This document shows, piece by piece, positions 14,676 to 21,143 of a stretch of 34,502 bases of DNA. The position numbers and the translations under genes are program-made. Source of the stretch: Hyphomicrobiales bacterium (lineage in GTDB: Bacteria; Pseudomonadota; Alphaproteobacteria; Rhizobiales; Xanthobacteraceae); assembly GCA_009377755.1 (NCBI GenBank), contig WHTM01000051.1, positions 1 to 34,502 of the forward strand. The letters are read 5' to 3'. Below the pieces are notes generated by a model. It had not been told where the DNA came from and searched no databases. It saw nothing but the letters and a program-made list of their open reading frames with translations. Every line of letters starts with the position of its first letter. The stretch's first letter is position 1.

Positions 14676-15464
14676 ATGACCGCATCCGTCGATATCGGCA
14701 ACGTCGACCTCACCTACAAAGGTGTCTCGGGCGGCGTACTGGCGCTCAAGGGCACGACCCTGAATGTCGAGCGCGGCGAGTTCGCCGCAGTGGTGGGGCC
14801 GTCCGGCTGCGGCAAGTCCTCGTTGATGAAGCTCGTCACCGGGCTGGTGCCGGCCGACACCGGCGAGATCGTGATTTTCGGGGACAAGGTGCGGGGCCCG
14901 GTGAAGATCGCCGGCATGGCGTTCCAGAACCCCAATCTGCTGCCGTGGCGCAAGGTGGTCGACAACGTGCTGCTTCCGCTCGAGATCGTCCAGCCGCACC
15001 GGCAACGCTTCCGCAGCCACAAGGCGGAATACCGCGAGCAGGCGCGGGCGCTCCTCGCCACCGTCGGGCTCGACGGTTTCGGCGAGCGCTATCCGTGGGA
15101 GTTGTCGGGTGGCATGCAGCAGCGCGTGTCGCTGTGCCGCGCGCTGATCCATCAGCCGGCGCTGCTGATGCTGGACGAGCCATTCGCGGCGCTCGATGCC
15201 TTCACCCGCGAGGAGCTGTGGTGCGTACTGCGTGACCTCTGGCAGAAGCTCCGCTTCACCGTGATCCTGGTTACGCATGATCTGCGCGAGGCGGCGTTTC
15301 TCGCTGATACCATTCACGTTATGAGCGCGCGGCCCGGGCGGATCGTAATGTCGAAGCCAGTCGACCTGCGGCGACCGCGCGACCTCGATATCTGTTTCGA
15401 GCCGCAATTCATCGAGATCGTGCACGAGCTGCGCGCCAAGATCGCCGAGGTGCGTCAGGCATGA
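14676..15464 (+). CDS. ABC transporter ATP-binding protein (SsuB/TauB-type)
   Basis: Cytoplasmic ATPase of about 262 residues that powers the importer. Walker A GPSGCGKSS (residues 41-49), Q-loop AFQNPNLLPWRKVVDNVLLP, signature LSGGMQQRVSLCRAL, Walker B LLMLDEPFAALD and H-loop VTHDLREA are all present. ATG 14676 gives the normal family start (MTASVDIGNVDLTY). The gap to the receptor gene is 133 bases and to the permease 141 bases, each filled by palindromes. Confidence 0.95.
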   Translation: MTASVDIGNVDLTYKGVSGGVLALKGTTLNVERGEFAAVVGPSGCGKSSLMKLVTGLVPADTGEIVIFGDKVRGPVKIAGMAFQNPNLLPWRKVVDNVLLPLEIVQPHRQRFRSHKAEYREQARALLATVGLDGFGERYPWELSGGMQQRVSLCRALIHQPALLMLDEPFAALDAFTREELWCVLRDLWQKLRFTVILVTHDLREAAFLADTIHVMSARPGRIVMSKPVDLRRPRDLDICFEPQFIEIVHELRAKIAEVRQA

Positions 15465-15479
15465 GCACATTTTTCTTAT

Positions 15480-15586
15480 ATCTCCCCCTAAACGGGGGAG
15501 ATCGTCGAGCGAAGCTCGGCGGGTGGGGTCAACGGTAATGCGCGACGACGCCGCCCTCCCCGACCCTCCCCCTTGCAGGGGGAGGG
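15480..15586. repeat. Two palindromes between ATPase and permease genes
   Basis: ATCTCCCCC (15480-15488) pairs with GGGGGAGAT (15494-15502). CCCTCCCCC (15564-15572) pairs with GGGGGAGGG (15578-15586). The second ends in AGAAAAAAAGG. They are CTCCCC-type dispersed repeats like the one at 1238-1262. A terminator role is possible but would uncouple the permease. Confidence 0.68.
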
Positions 15587-15605
15587 AGAAAAAAAGGCGT
15601 CAAGC

Positions 15606-16376
15606 ATGAACACGACGCTGGAGAAGCTGTCGCCCTGGCTGTTCACCATCGGCATTTTCGTGCTCTGGGAGGCGGCCTGCCGGTTCTTTAACATCGATAC
15701 GTTCATCCTGCCGTCGCCATCCGAAACCTTCGCCGCCATGGCGCAGCACTGGTGGCCGCTGATGCGTCACTCCTTTGTCACCCTGTGGACGACGATGGCA
15801 GGCTTCGCCCTCGCGGTGGCGTTCGGCATCGTCCTCGGCCTGATCGTCGGCTGGTCGCGCACCATCTATCGCGGCCTCTACCCGGTCATGATCGGTTTCA
15901 ATTGCATCCCGAAGGTCGCGGTCGTGCCGATCCTGATCATGTGGTTCGGCATCGGCGAGGTGCCGGCAATCCTGACCGCGTTCCTGATCTCATTCTTCCC
16001 GATCGTGGTCAATGTCGCCACCGGGCTCGCCACCATGGAGCCGGAACTCGAAGACGTGCTGCGCGCACTCGGCGCGCGCAAGCTCGACATCATGCTCAAG
16101 GTCGGCATTCCGCGGACACAGCCATACCTGTTCGGTTCGCTGAAGGTGGCGATCACTCTCGCCTTCGTCGGCACGGTCGTATCGGAAACCGTCGGCGCCA
16201 ACGCCGGCCTCGGCTACCAGATCGCACTCGCCGGGTCGAGCTTCCAAATGCCGCTGGTGTTCGCGGCCCTGCTGCTGCTCGCGGTGGAAGGCATCGCGAT
16301 GTATGCGGTGTTTGCCTATATCGAGGTGTACTTCACCCGCTGGGCGTTCCGGTCCTCGATGAGCGCCGCGGCCTGA
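15606..16376 (+). CDS. ABC transporter permease (SsuC/TauC-type)
   Basis: Inner-membrane channel of about 256 residues with six predicted helices. The early FILPSPSETFAAM is typical. The cytoplasmic EAA loop reads EDVLRALGARKLDIMLKVGI followed by P, the site that contacts the ATPase. TVVSETVGANAGLGYQIALA closes the transmembrane core. The ATG at 15606 is chosen because the family begins close to the first helix (SPWLFTIGIFVLWEAA). Third component of the importer that follows the urate genes. Confidence 0.95.
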   Translation: MNTTLEKLSPWLFTIGIFVLWEAACRFFNIDTFILPSPSETFAAMAQHWWPLMRHSFVTLWTTMAGFALAVAFGIVLGLIVGWSRTIYRGLYPVMIGFNCIPKVAVVPILIMWFGIGEVPAILTAFLISFFPIVVNVATGLATMEPELEDVLRALGARKLDIMLKVGIPRTQPYLFGSLKVAITLAFVGTVVSETVGANAGLGYQIALAGSSFQMPLVFAALLLLAVEGIAMYAVFAYIEVYFTRWAFRSSMSAAA

Positions 16377-16399
16377 CCGGCGCGAGCTTACCAGGCCAA

Positions 16400-16642
16400 T
16401 CATGCAGACGCGTCAGACTTGCGCCGCGCCAGTTGCGTGGTGACGGCGCCGTAGGTGCACACCGCGTAGGGCACACAATACGTCAAGACGATTTTGAGCC
16501 AATCGATCGAACCCCCGCCGACCAGCGCATCGCCCTGATTGATCAGGTTGAGTACCGTTCCGACGATCAGTGCGACGGCCAGGGAACGGCGCGGGACTCC
16601 GTCGGACATCGCACACGCGCACGCGAGTTTCCAGGCCGGCAT
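16400..16642 (-). CDS. NrtS-like small membrane protein
   Basis: About 80 residues with two membrane helices. The core SLAVALIVGTVLNLINQGDA and the segment DWLKIVLTYCVPYAVCTYGA match the NrtS family, annotated as nitrate/nitrite transport. Start 16642 (MPAWKLACAC) is chosen because relatives have a Trp/Leu-rich lead before a G-x-x-RRSL motif; longer (16687) and shorter (16609) starts are possible. It converges on the ABC permease with a 23-base gap. No other nitrate gene is present, so its role here is uncertain. Confidence 0.75.
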   Translation of the reverse strand: MPAWKLACACAMSDGVPRRSLAVALIVGTVLNLINQGDALVGGGSIDWLKIVLTYCVPYAVCTYGAVTTQLARRKSDASA

Positions 16643-16771
16643 GGTGGTATCTCTACTGACGACGGATACGCAGTCGATGCCGGCCACCCGTCACGATTCT
16701 TTTCGGCCGGCATTCGAACGTCTTCTTGCCGTGGCCGGGGGAATCCGGCTGGTCGGTCCTTGTTGATTTCG

Positions 16772-16795
16772 ATTTTGGACTATATAGTCCAAAAT
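16772..16795. promoter_or_regulatory. Perfect 24-bp palindrome, likely TetR operator
   Basis: ATTTTGGACTAT is followed directly by its exact reverse complement ATAGTCCAAAAT. It ends 27 bases before the TetR start. A TATA-containing centre could double as a -10 region, so binding would block transcription. Such a symmetric site just ahead of a TetR gene is the expected autoregulatory operator. Confidence 0.85.
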
Positions 16796-16822
16796 TGCTC
16801 CAACGGCCAAGGGCGCATATAG

Positions 16823-17497
16823 ATGGCCCGTCCCCGGGAATTCGACGCCGAGTTCGCGCTCGATCGCGCGATGGAAGTCTTCTGGGCCAAGGGCTATGAG
16901 GCCACCTCACTGGACGATCTTTGCGAGGCAACGGGGCTGAGCCGTTCCAGTCTCTATGCGACATTCGGGAGCAAACGCAACCTGCTCCTGCAATCGGTGG
17001 ACCGGTACGTCGAGCGGCGAACGCCAAATATCGCCGCGGCCCTGGCACGGCCGTTGCCCATTCGCGACGCCATTTCCGCCTTGCTGGGCGAGTTCATCGA
17101 TCAGATCGTTTCCGGGCCCGGCCGACGCGGCTGCTTCCTCGGCAATTGCGCCGCCGAGCTGCCGCGTCACGACCGCGCCGCGCTGGCGCGCGTGCGGCAG
17201 GGTCTCACGCGCACCGAAGGGACGTTTCGCGAGGCGCTTGTCCGCGCCCGGGCGCGCGGCGAGCTGGCGCCGTCGGCCGATGTGGCGGCGCTTGCCCGGT
17301 TCCTCACAGCCGGATTTCAAGGTCTGCGGCTCGTCGGCAAGGCGAACCCGGATCGCGCCGTCCTCGGGGATATCGCAAAGACGCTCCTGCGATGTCTCGA
17401 AGAGCGCAACTGTAGACGAAATCCTCACAAGCGAGAGTTCGGTCATGACCATCAAACCTCGACAGCCTGCACCCCCCCTGAAAGCGAAGCTGCTTGA
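16823..17497 (+). CDS. TetR/AcrR-family transcriptional regulator
   Basis: Dimeric DNA-binding repressor of 224 residues. The N-terminal helix-turn-helix spans about residues 25-56 (TSLDDLCEATGLSRSSLYAT, then FGSKRNLLL). The C-terminal ligand domain includes GCFLGNCAAELPRHDRAALA, a Cys-containing style seen in this subfamily. It probably controls itself and the two redox genes downstream through the palindrome at 16772. Odd point: the frame runs 53 bases into the peroxiredoxin gene, with a hydrophilic tail (RRNPHKREFGHDHQ) that looks non-native after LLRCLEERN, so the natural end may have been lost by a small indel. Confidence 0.92.
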   Translation: MARPREFDAEFALDRAMEVFWAKGYEATSLDDLCEATGLSRSSLYATFGSKRNLLLQSVDRYVERRTPNIAAALARPLPIRDAISALLGEFIDQIVSGPGRRGCFLGNCAAELPRHDRAALARVRQGLTRTEGTFREALVRARARGELAPSADVAALARFLTAGFQGLRLVGKANPDRAVLGDIAKTLLRCLEERNCRRNPHKREFGHDHQTSTACTPPESEAA

Positions 17498-17957
17498 CGG
17501 CAGCACGTGGCAACTCGGAGACTCAAGGCCGGCAGCCTTCGATATGGTCGTCGTCTATCGCGGCCTCCACTGCCCGGTCTGCAAGACCTACCTTGGCGAT
17601 CTCGAAGCCAAGCTGCCCGAGTTCGCAAAGCGCGGCGTCGACGTCATAGCGATCAGTGCCGATACACAGGAACGAGCCCAGCGCGCAAAAGACGAGTGGG
17701 GGCTAAAGACTCTCCGGGTCGGCTGCGAGCTCCCGATTTCCGGCGCCCGGGAATGGGACCTGTTCGTGTCCACGGCGATCCGCGACGGCGAGCCGCCGGA
17801 ATTTGTCGAGCCGGGTTTGTTCCTGATCAAGCCGGACGGCACTCTATTCTACGCCTCGCGCGGCAGCGCGCCGTGGGGGCGCCCACCTCTGGATCAAATG
17901 CTGCGCGGTATCGACATCGCCACGGAGCGAAAAATGCCGGCGCGCGGGGAAGCGTAG
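17445..17957 (+). CDS. Peroxiredoxin-like protein (AhpC/TSA fold)
   Basis: Thioredoxin-fold protein of about 170 residues, likely a thiol-dependent peroxidase. The active region is YRGLHCPVCKTYLGDLEAKL, with Cys43 and Cys46 in a CPVC motif. VDVIAISADTQERAQRAKDE and FVEPGLFLIKPDGTLFYASR are further fold elements. The start is ATG 17445, which lies inside the end of the TetR gene, with GAGAG upstream. It sits between TetR and an AhpD-like protein, a pairing that suggests peroxide or organic-hydroperoxide removal. Confidence 0.88.
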   Translation: MTIKPRQPAPPLKAKLLDGSTWQLGDSRPAAFDMVVVYRGLHCPVCKTYLGDLEAKLPEFAKRGVDVIAISADTQERAQRAKDEWGLKTLRVGCELPISGAREWDLFVSTAIRDGEPPEFVEPGLFLIKPDGTLFYASRGSAPWGRPPLDQMLRGIDIATERKMPARGEA

Positions 17958-18007
17958 TTACAGCGCCTGCTCTCATCGTCATTGCAACCAACGTCAGGGA
18001 GAACATC

Positions 18008-18622
18008 ATGGACCAGAGAACACGACCGGCTCCGCGGCTTGCACCGCTGCCACCGGAACACACACCGGAACTGAAAGAACAGTTCGAAATGTCGCGCAAA
18101 CGGATGGGCTTCATCCCGAACAGCCAGCTCATCATGCAGCGCAAGCCGAAGATGGTGAAGGGCTTCAACGCGCTCAGTGCCGCCATCTGGGATCCGGAGA
18201 GCAAGGTCGATCTCAAGTTCAAGCGGCTGATCGCGCACGTCATCAGCCGGTCCGCCGGTTGCCAGTACTGCATGGCACACACGGCGGAAGGGGCGCACAA
18301 GCTCGGCGTCGACGATCCGAAACTCGATGCGGTATGGGACTATCAGACGAGCCCGCTCTATAACGCCGCCGAGCGCGCCGCGCTCGACGTCGCGGTTGCC
18401 GCCGGCAGCGTGCCGAACGCCGTCACCGACGAAATGTTCAAGGAGCTGCAAAAGCACTGGACCGAAGAGCAGATCGTTGAAATCATCGGCGTGATCTCGA
18501 TCTTCGGGTTCCTCAACCGGTGGAACGACACGTTCGCGACGCCGCTCGAGGATGAACCGCTGCATTTCGGCGAAACGCGTCTCGCCGCGCACGGCTGGAG
18601 CGTCGGGAAGCATCTGCGGTGA
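18008..18622 (+). CDS. Carboxymuconolactone decarboxylase / AhpD-like protein
   Basis: Alpha-helical protein of 204 residues. The AhpD-type redox motif is SAGCQYCMAHTAEGAHKLGV, with Cys85 and Cys88 (CxxC) and His91. This points to a thiol peroxidase or redox partner rather than a true gamma-carboxymuconolactone decarboxylase, which lacks CxxC. The C-terminal half adds EIIGVISIFGFLNRWNDTFA. ATG 18008 has AGGGAGA six bases upstream. It follows the peroxiredoxin-like gene by 50 bases and probably completes the TetR-controlled operon. Confidence 0.9.
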   Translation: MDQRTRPAPRLAPLPPEHTPELKEQFEMSRKRMGFIPNSQLIMQRKPKMVKGFNALSAAIWDPESKVDLKFKRLIAHVISRSAGCQYCMAHTAEGAHKLGVDDPKLDAVWDYQTSPLYNAAERAALDVAVAAGSVPNAVTDEMFKELQKHWTEEQIVEIIGVISIFGFLNRWNDTFATPLEDEPLHFGETRLAAHGWSVGKHLR

Positions 18623-18651
18623 GCGGCAGCGGGCGCCGTCAACTCTGACTC

Positions 18652-18716
18652 GTCATGCCCGGCACCAGGGTCCGGCCTTCGGCCGGCCCGGGCACAAGCC
18701 TTGTGCCGGGCATGAC
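18652..18716. terminator. Bidirectional hairpin between convergent genes
   Basis: GTCATGCCCGGCAC (18652-18665) pairs perfectly with GTGCCGGGCATGAC (18703-18716). Two smaller palindromes are nested inside (CCGGCC/GGCCGG at 18673-18686 and GGCACAA/TTGTGCC at 18691-18707). It lies between the AhpD-like gene and the convergent dehydrogenase, and resembles the dispersed CATGCCCGGC-type repeats of alphaproteobacteria. Confidence 0.65.
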
Positions 18717-18754
18717 AGCGCGGAGAATCATCGCGCGGGACCATTTCGGCTACG

Positions 18755-19864
18755 TTACGGCACAATCACGTAATTGCTGAAGCCGCCGTTGCGGTCGGCG
18801 AGTCCCGATATTGCGTTGTTGATATCGGCGAGCGGGAAACGCTGATGCTCGAATACGGAGAGATCGAGCGTCCCGGCACGCGCCATCTCGGCCATGTCCT
18901 GGCATTGCGCCGAGGTCGACCAGTTCGACCCGATCACCTGGATCTGCTCGTCCATCAGCCAATGGATGTCGAGCGGCAGCATCTCGGCGACCGCGCCGAC
19001 GTTCACGGCCTTGCCGCCGCGGCGCACTGCTTGCAGCGAGTCGACCATCGTACTCGCAGGAGATCCGGGCCCGAGCGCACTGATCATGAAGTCGACGCCC
19101 TCGCCGTCGGTCAGCGCCTTGGCCCATTCGTGCGTCGATCCCTCGCCGAGGGCATGGACCTCGACGCGGCTCGGCGCCAGCGCCTTGACGCGCGCCAGCA
19201 GGTCCTTGTTGCGGCCGGTGCCGAGGATGCGCGTCATCCCCATCGCCAGCCCGAACAGGCAGGCGCCGAGACCGAGCGTGCCGCTGATGCCGTCGACCAG
19301 CATCGACTGGCCCGGCATCGCATTGACCTTCTTCATCGCTCCGTATGATGTGCCCAAATAGCCGAAGCGGGCGGCCTGCTCGAACGTGACATTGTCCGGC
19401 AGCGTGACAAGGGCGTATTGCGGCGCGGTCATGAACTCGCAGAACCCGCCATAGGGATAGATGTCGTAGATCTTCTGCGAATCCGGCCCGAAGCCGAAAT
19501 AGCCGTTGAAGGTGAAATAGCGGCAGCGGCTGCGCTCGCCGGCGCGGCACATCTGGCAGCCGCCGCAGGACCGCAGCGGATTGACGTAGACGCGGTCACC
19601 CACCATCACGTCGAGCACGTGCACGCCGACCTCGGCGACCACGCCCGCGGGATCGAGCCCGAAGATCGCCGGCAGCTTCGGCAGTGGCAGATGCGGGAAC
19701 CACTTGGTCCAGTTCGCCAGCACGTTGCCGAGGTTTGGCACCATGCCGCAGGCCTTGACCTCGACCAGCACGTCGGCGGCGCTCGGCGTCGGGACCGGGA
19801 TGGTGTCGATCGACATCGGCCCGCCGACCTCATGCATGCGGGCCGCGCGCATCATCTTCCCCAT
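18755..19864 (-). CDS. Zinc-binding medium-chain alcohol dehydrogenase family protein with altered catalytic site
   Basis: NAD(P)-dependent dehydrogenase of about 369 residues. The GroES-like domain has the structural zinc motif CGGCQMCRAGERSRC (Cys100, 103, 106, 114). The coenzyme domain is Rossmann-like (LVDGISGTLGLGACLFGLAM). The catalytic zinc site is unusual: Cys39 (KACGMVPNLG) remains, but the Asp after it and the GHE that follows in classic ADHs are absent (it reads FGLDPAG). Start 19864 has AGGGAGGGG seven bases upstream; earlier codons are not family-like. Divergent from an SDR gene, possibly one pathway. Confidence 0.87.
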   Translation of the reverse strand: MGKMMRAARMHEVGGPMSIDTIPVPTPSAADVLVEVKACGMVPNLGNVLANWTKWFPHLPLPKLPAIFGLDPAGVVAEVGVHVLDVMVGDRVYVNPLRSCGGCQMCRAGERSRCRYFTFNGYFGFGPDSQKIYDIYPYGGFCEFMTAPQYALVTLPDNVTFEQAARFGYLGTSYGAMKKVNAMPGQSMLVDGISGTLGLGACLFGLAMGMTRILGTGRNKDLLARVKALAPSRVEVHALGEGSTHEWAKALTDGEGVDFMISALGPGSPASTMVDSLQAVRRGGKAVNVGAVAEMLPLDIHWLMDEQIQVIGSNWSTSAQCQDMAEMARAGTLDLSVFEHQRFPLADINNAISGLADRNGGFSNYVIVP

Positions 19865-20049
19865 GACAGCACCCCTCCCTGTATTTCTCGCGGGATGCAA
19901 CAACACCGGACACGCGCCGTCAATGGAGCTCCCCAGCCGTTGAATCAACCGTTGCCGATCGGTACAAGAGGCCTGCGGGCACGGGGCCGTTCAAGCATCA
20001 CCACGCGAATCGAACAATCGATGCCGGCCCGGCCGGGAGGAATTGCGAC
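19865..20049. promoter_or_regulatory. Divergent promoter region (dehydrogenase / SDR)
   Basis: About 185 bases between outward-facing starts. The SDR has GGGAGG nine bases upstream and the dehydrogenase AGGGAGGGG. No clear operator palindrome was found. Confidence 0.4.
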
Positions 20050-20844
20050 GTGGAGTTGAATCTCACGGGCCGGACGGCGCTCATTACCGGTTCGTCAAAA
20101 GGAATCGGGCTGGCGATCGCCAAGTCGCTCGCCGCCGAGGGGTGTCATCTGCACCTTGCGGCGCGTACCGAATCTCAGCTCCGGCAGGTGGCCGACGAGA
20201 TTTCGTCGCGTTACGGCGTCATGGTTGCAATTCATCCCGCCGATCTCTCCGAAAGCGAGCAGACTCGGCGCGTAGCAGCCGCATGCGGCGACGTCGACAT
20301 CCTCGTCAACAGTGCCGGCGCCATCCCGCGCGGCACCGTGCTCGAGATCGACGAAGCGCGCTGGCGCAAGACCTGGGACCTCAAGGTCTTCGGCACCATC
20401 AACCTGACCCGCGAAATCTACCGGCCGATGTGCCAGCGCGGCAAAGGCGTCATCATCAACATCGTCGGACTATCGGGTGACCGGCCGGACGCCTACTACA
20501 TCGCCGGAAGCTGCGGCAACGCGGCATTGACGATGTTCTCACGCTCGCTCGGCGGCGACAGCATCCGCCACGGCGTGCGCGTGGTCGCGGTCAATCCCGG
20601 TCCGGTCGAGACCGAGAAGCACATCGCCGACACCGAGCGGCTGGCGCTGGAGAAATTCGGCGACAAGTCACGCTGGCGCGACGTGATGAGCGGACTGCCG
20701 ATGCGCCGCGCCGCCTCCACCGACGAAGTGTCGAGCATGGTCGCGTTCCTGGCCTCCGACCTCGCCTCCTATATCAGCGGCAGCGCTATCACCATCGACG
20801 GCGGGCTGTTGTCCGACTCCGCGATCGGGGTCAAGCGCGGCTGA
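20050..20844 (+). CDS. SDR-family oxidoreductase lacking the catalytic lysine
   Basis: Rossmann-fold protein of 264 residues. The coenzyme motif TGSSKGIG (residues 13-20 with Thr or Ser context), NSAG at 87-90 and the late PGPVETE segment are normal. The catalytic region reads VGLSGDRPDAYYIAGSCGNA, giving Ser142 and Tyr150, but the expected Lys of YxxxK is Ser154. A class of SDRs with YIAGS in place of YxxxK does exist, so it may be a specialised subfamily. Start is GTG 20050 with GGGAGG nine bases upstream. Substrate unknown; divergent from the dehydrogenase at 18.8 kb. Confidence 0.9.
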   Translation: MELNLTGRTALITGSSKGIGLAIAKSLAAEGCHLHLAARTESQLRQVADEISSRYGVMVAIHPADLSESEQTRRVAAACGDVDILVNSAGAIPRGTVLEIDEARWRKTWDLKVFGTINLTREIYRPMCQRGKGVIINIVGLSGDRPDAYYIAGSCGNAALTMFSRSLGGDSIRHGVRVVAVNPGPVETEKHIADTERLALEKFGDKSRWRDVMSGLPMRRAASTDEVSSMVAFLASDLASYISGSAITIDGGLLSDSAIGVKRG

Positions 20845-21143
20845 ACCGACCGATGCCGCCGACCAATCCCACCGTGAACCGCCGGTTCCTCCTCAAACAG
20901 CGCCCCGCGGGCGATACTCTGACGGCGAGCGGCCAATTCGCGGCAACTTTGCAGCTTCCACAAATTCAACACAGATTGGCTCTGTTTTTCTGCTAATTTT
21001 ATGACATTGGTTGTTCCGGGGGCAATCGGTTGTTCCAGCGACAACTGGTAATTATTCCTGAGGCAACGGGTGTGGTGCCGATGGCTGGTCTTCATGACAG
21101 AAAAGCGGTCACGTGGACGGGATCGTCCGGCTAGCAGCAGGCC
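20845..21143. other. Intergenic region upstream of the penicillin-binding protein
   Basis: About 300 bases, less GC-rich than the flanks from 20950 to 21060. GGTTGTTCC occurs twice (21009-21017 and 21028-21036), a 19-base spaced direct repeat that could be a regulator site. No gene-like frame or hairpin terminator stands out. Confidence 0.4.

Noticed and set aside
13532-14713. Minus-strand frame of 393 codons opposite the NMT1-type receptor
   Set aside because: Antisense to an unmistakable binding protein; no domain signature and shadow-type composition.
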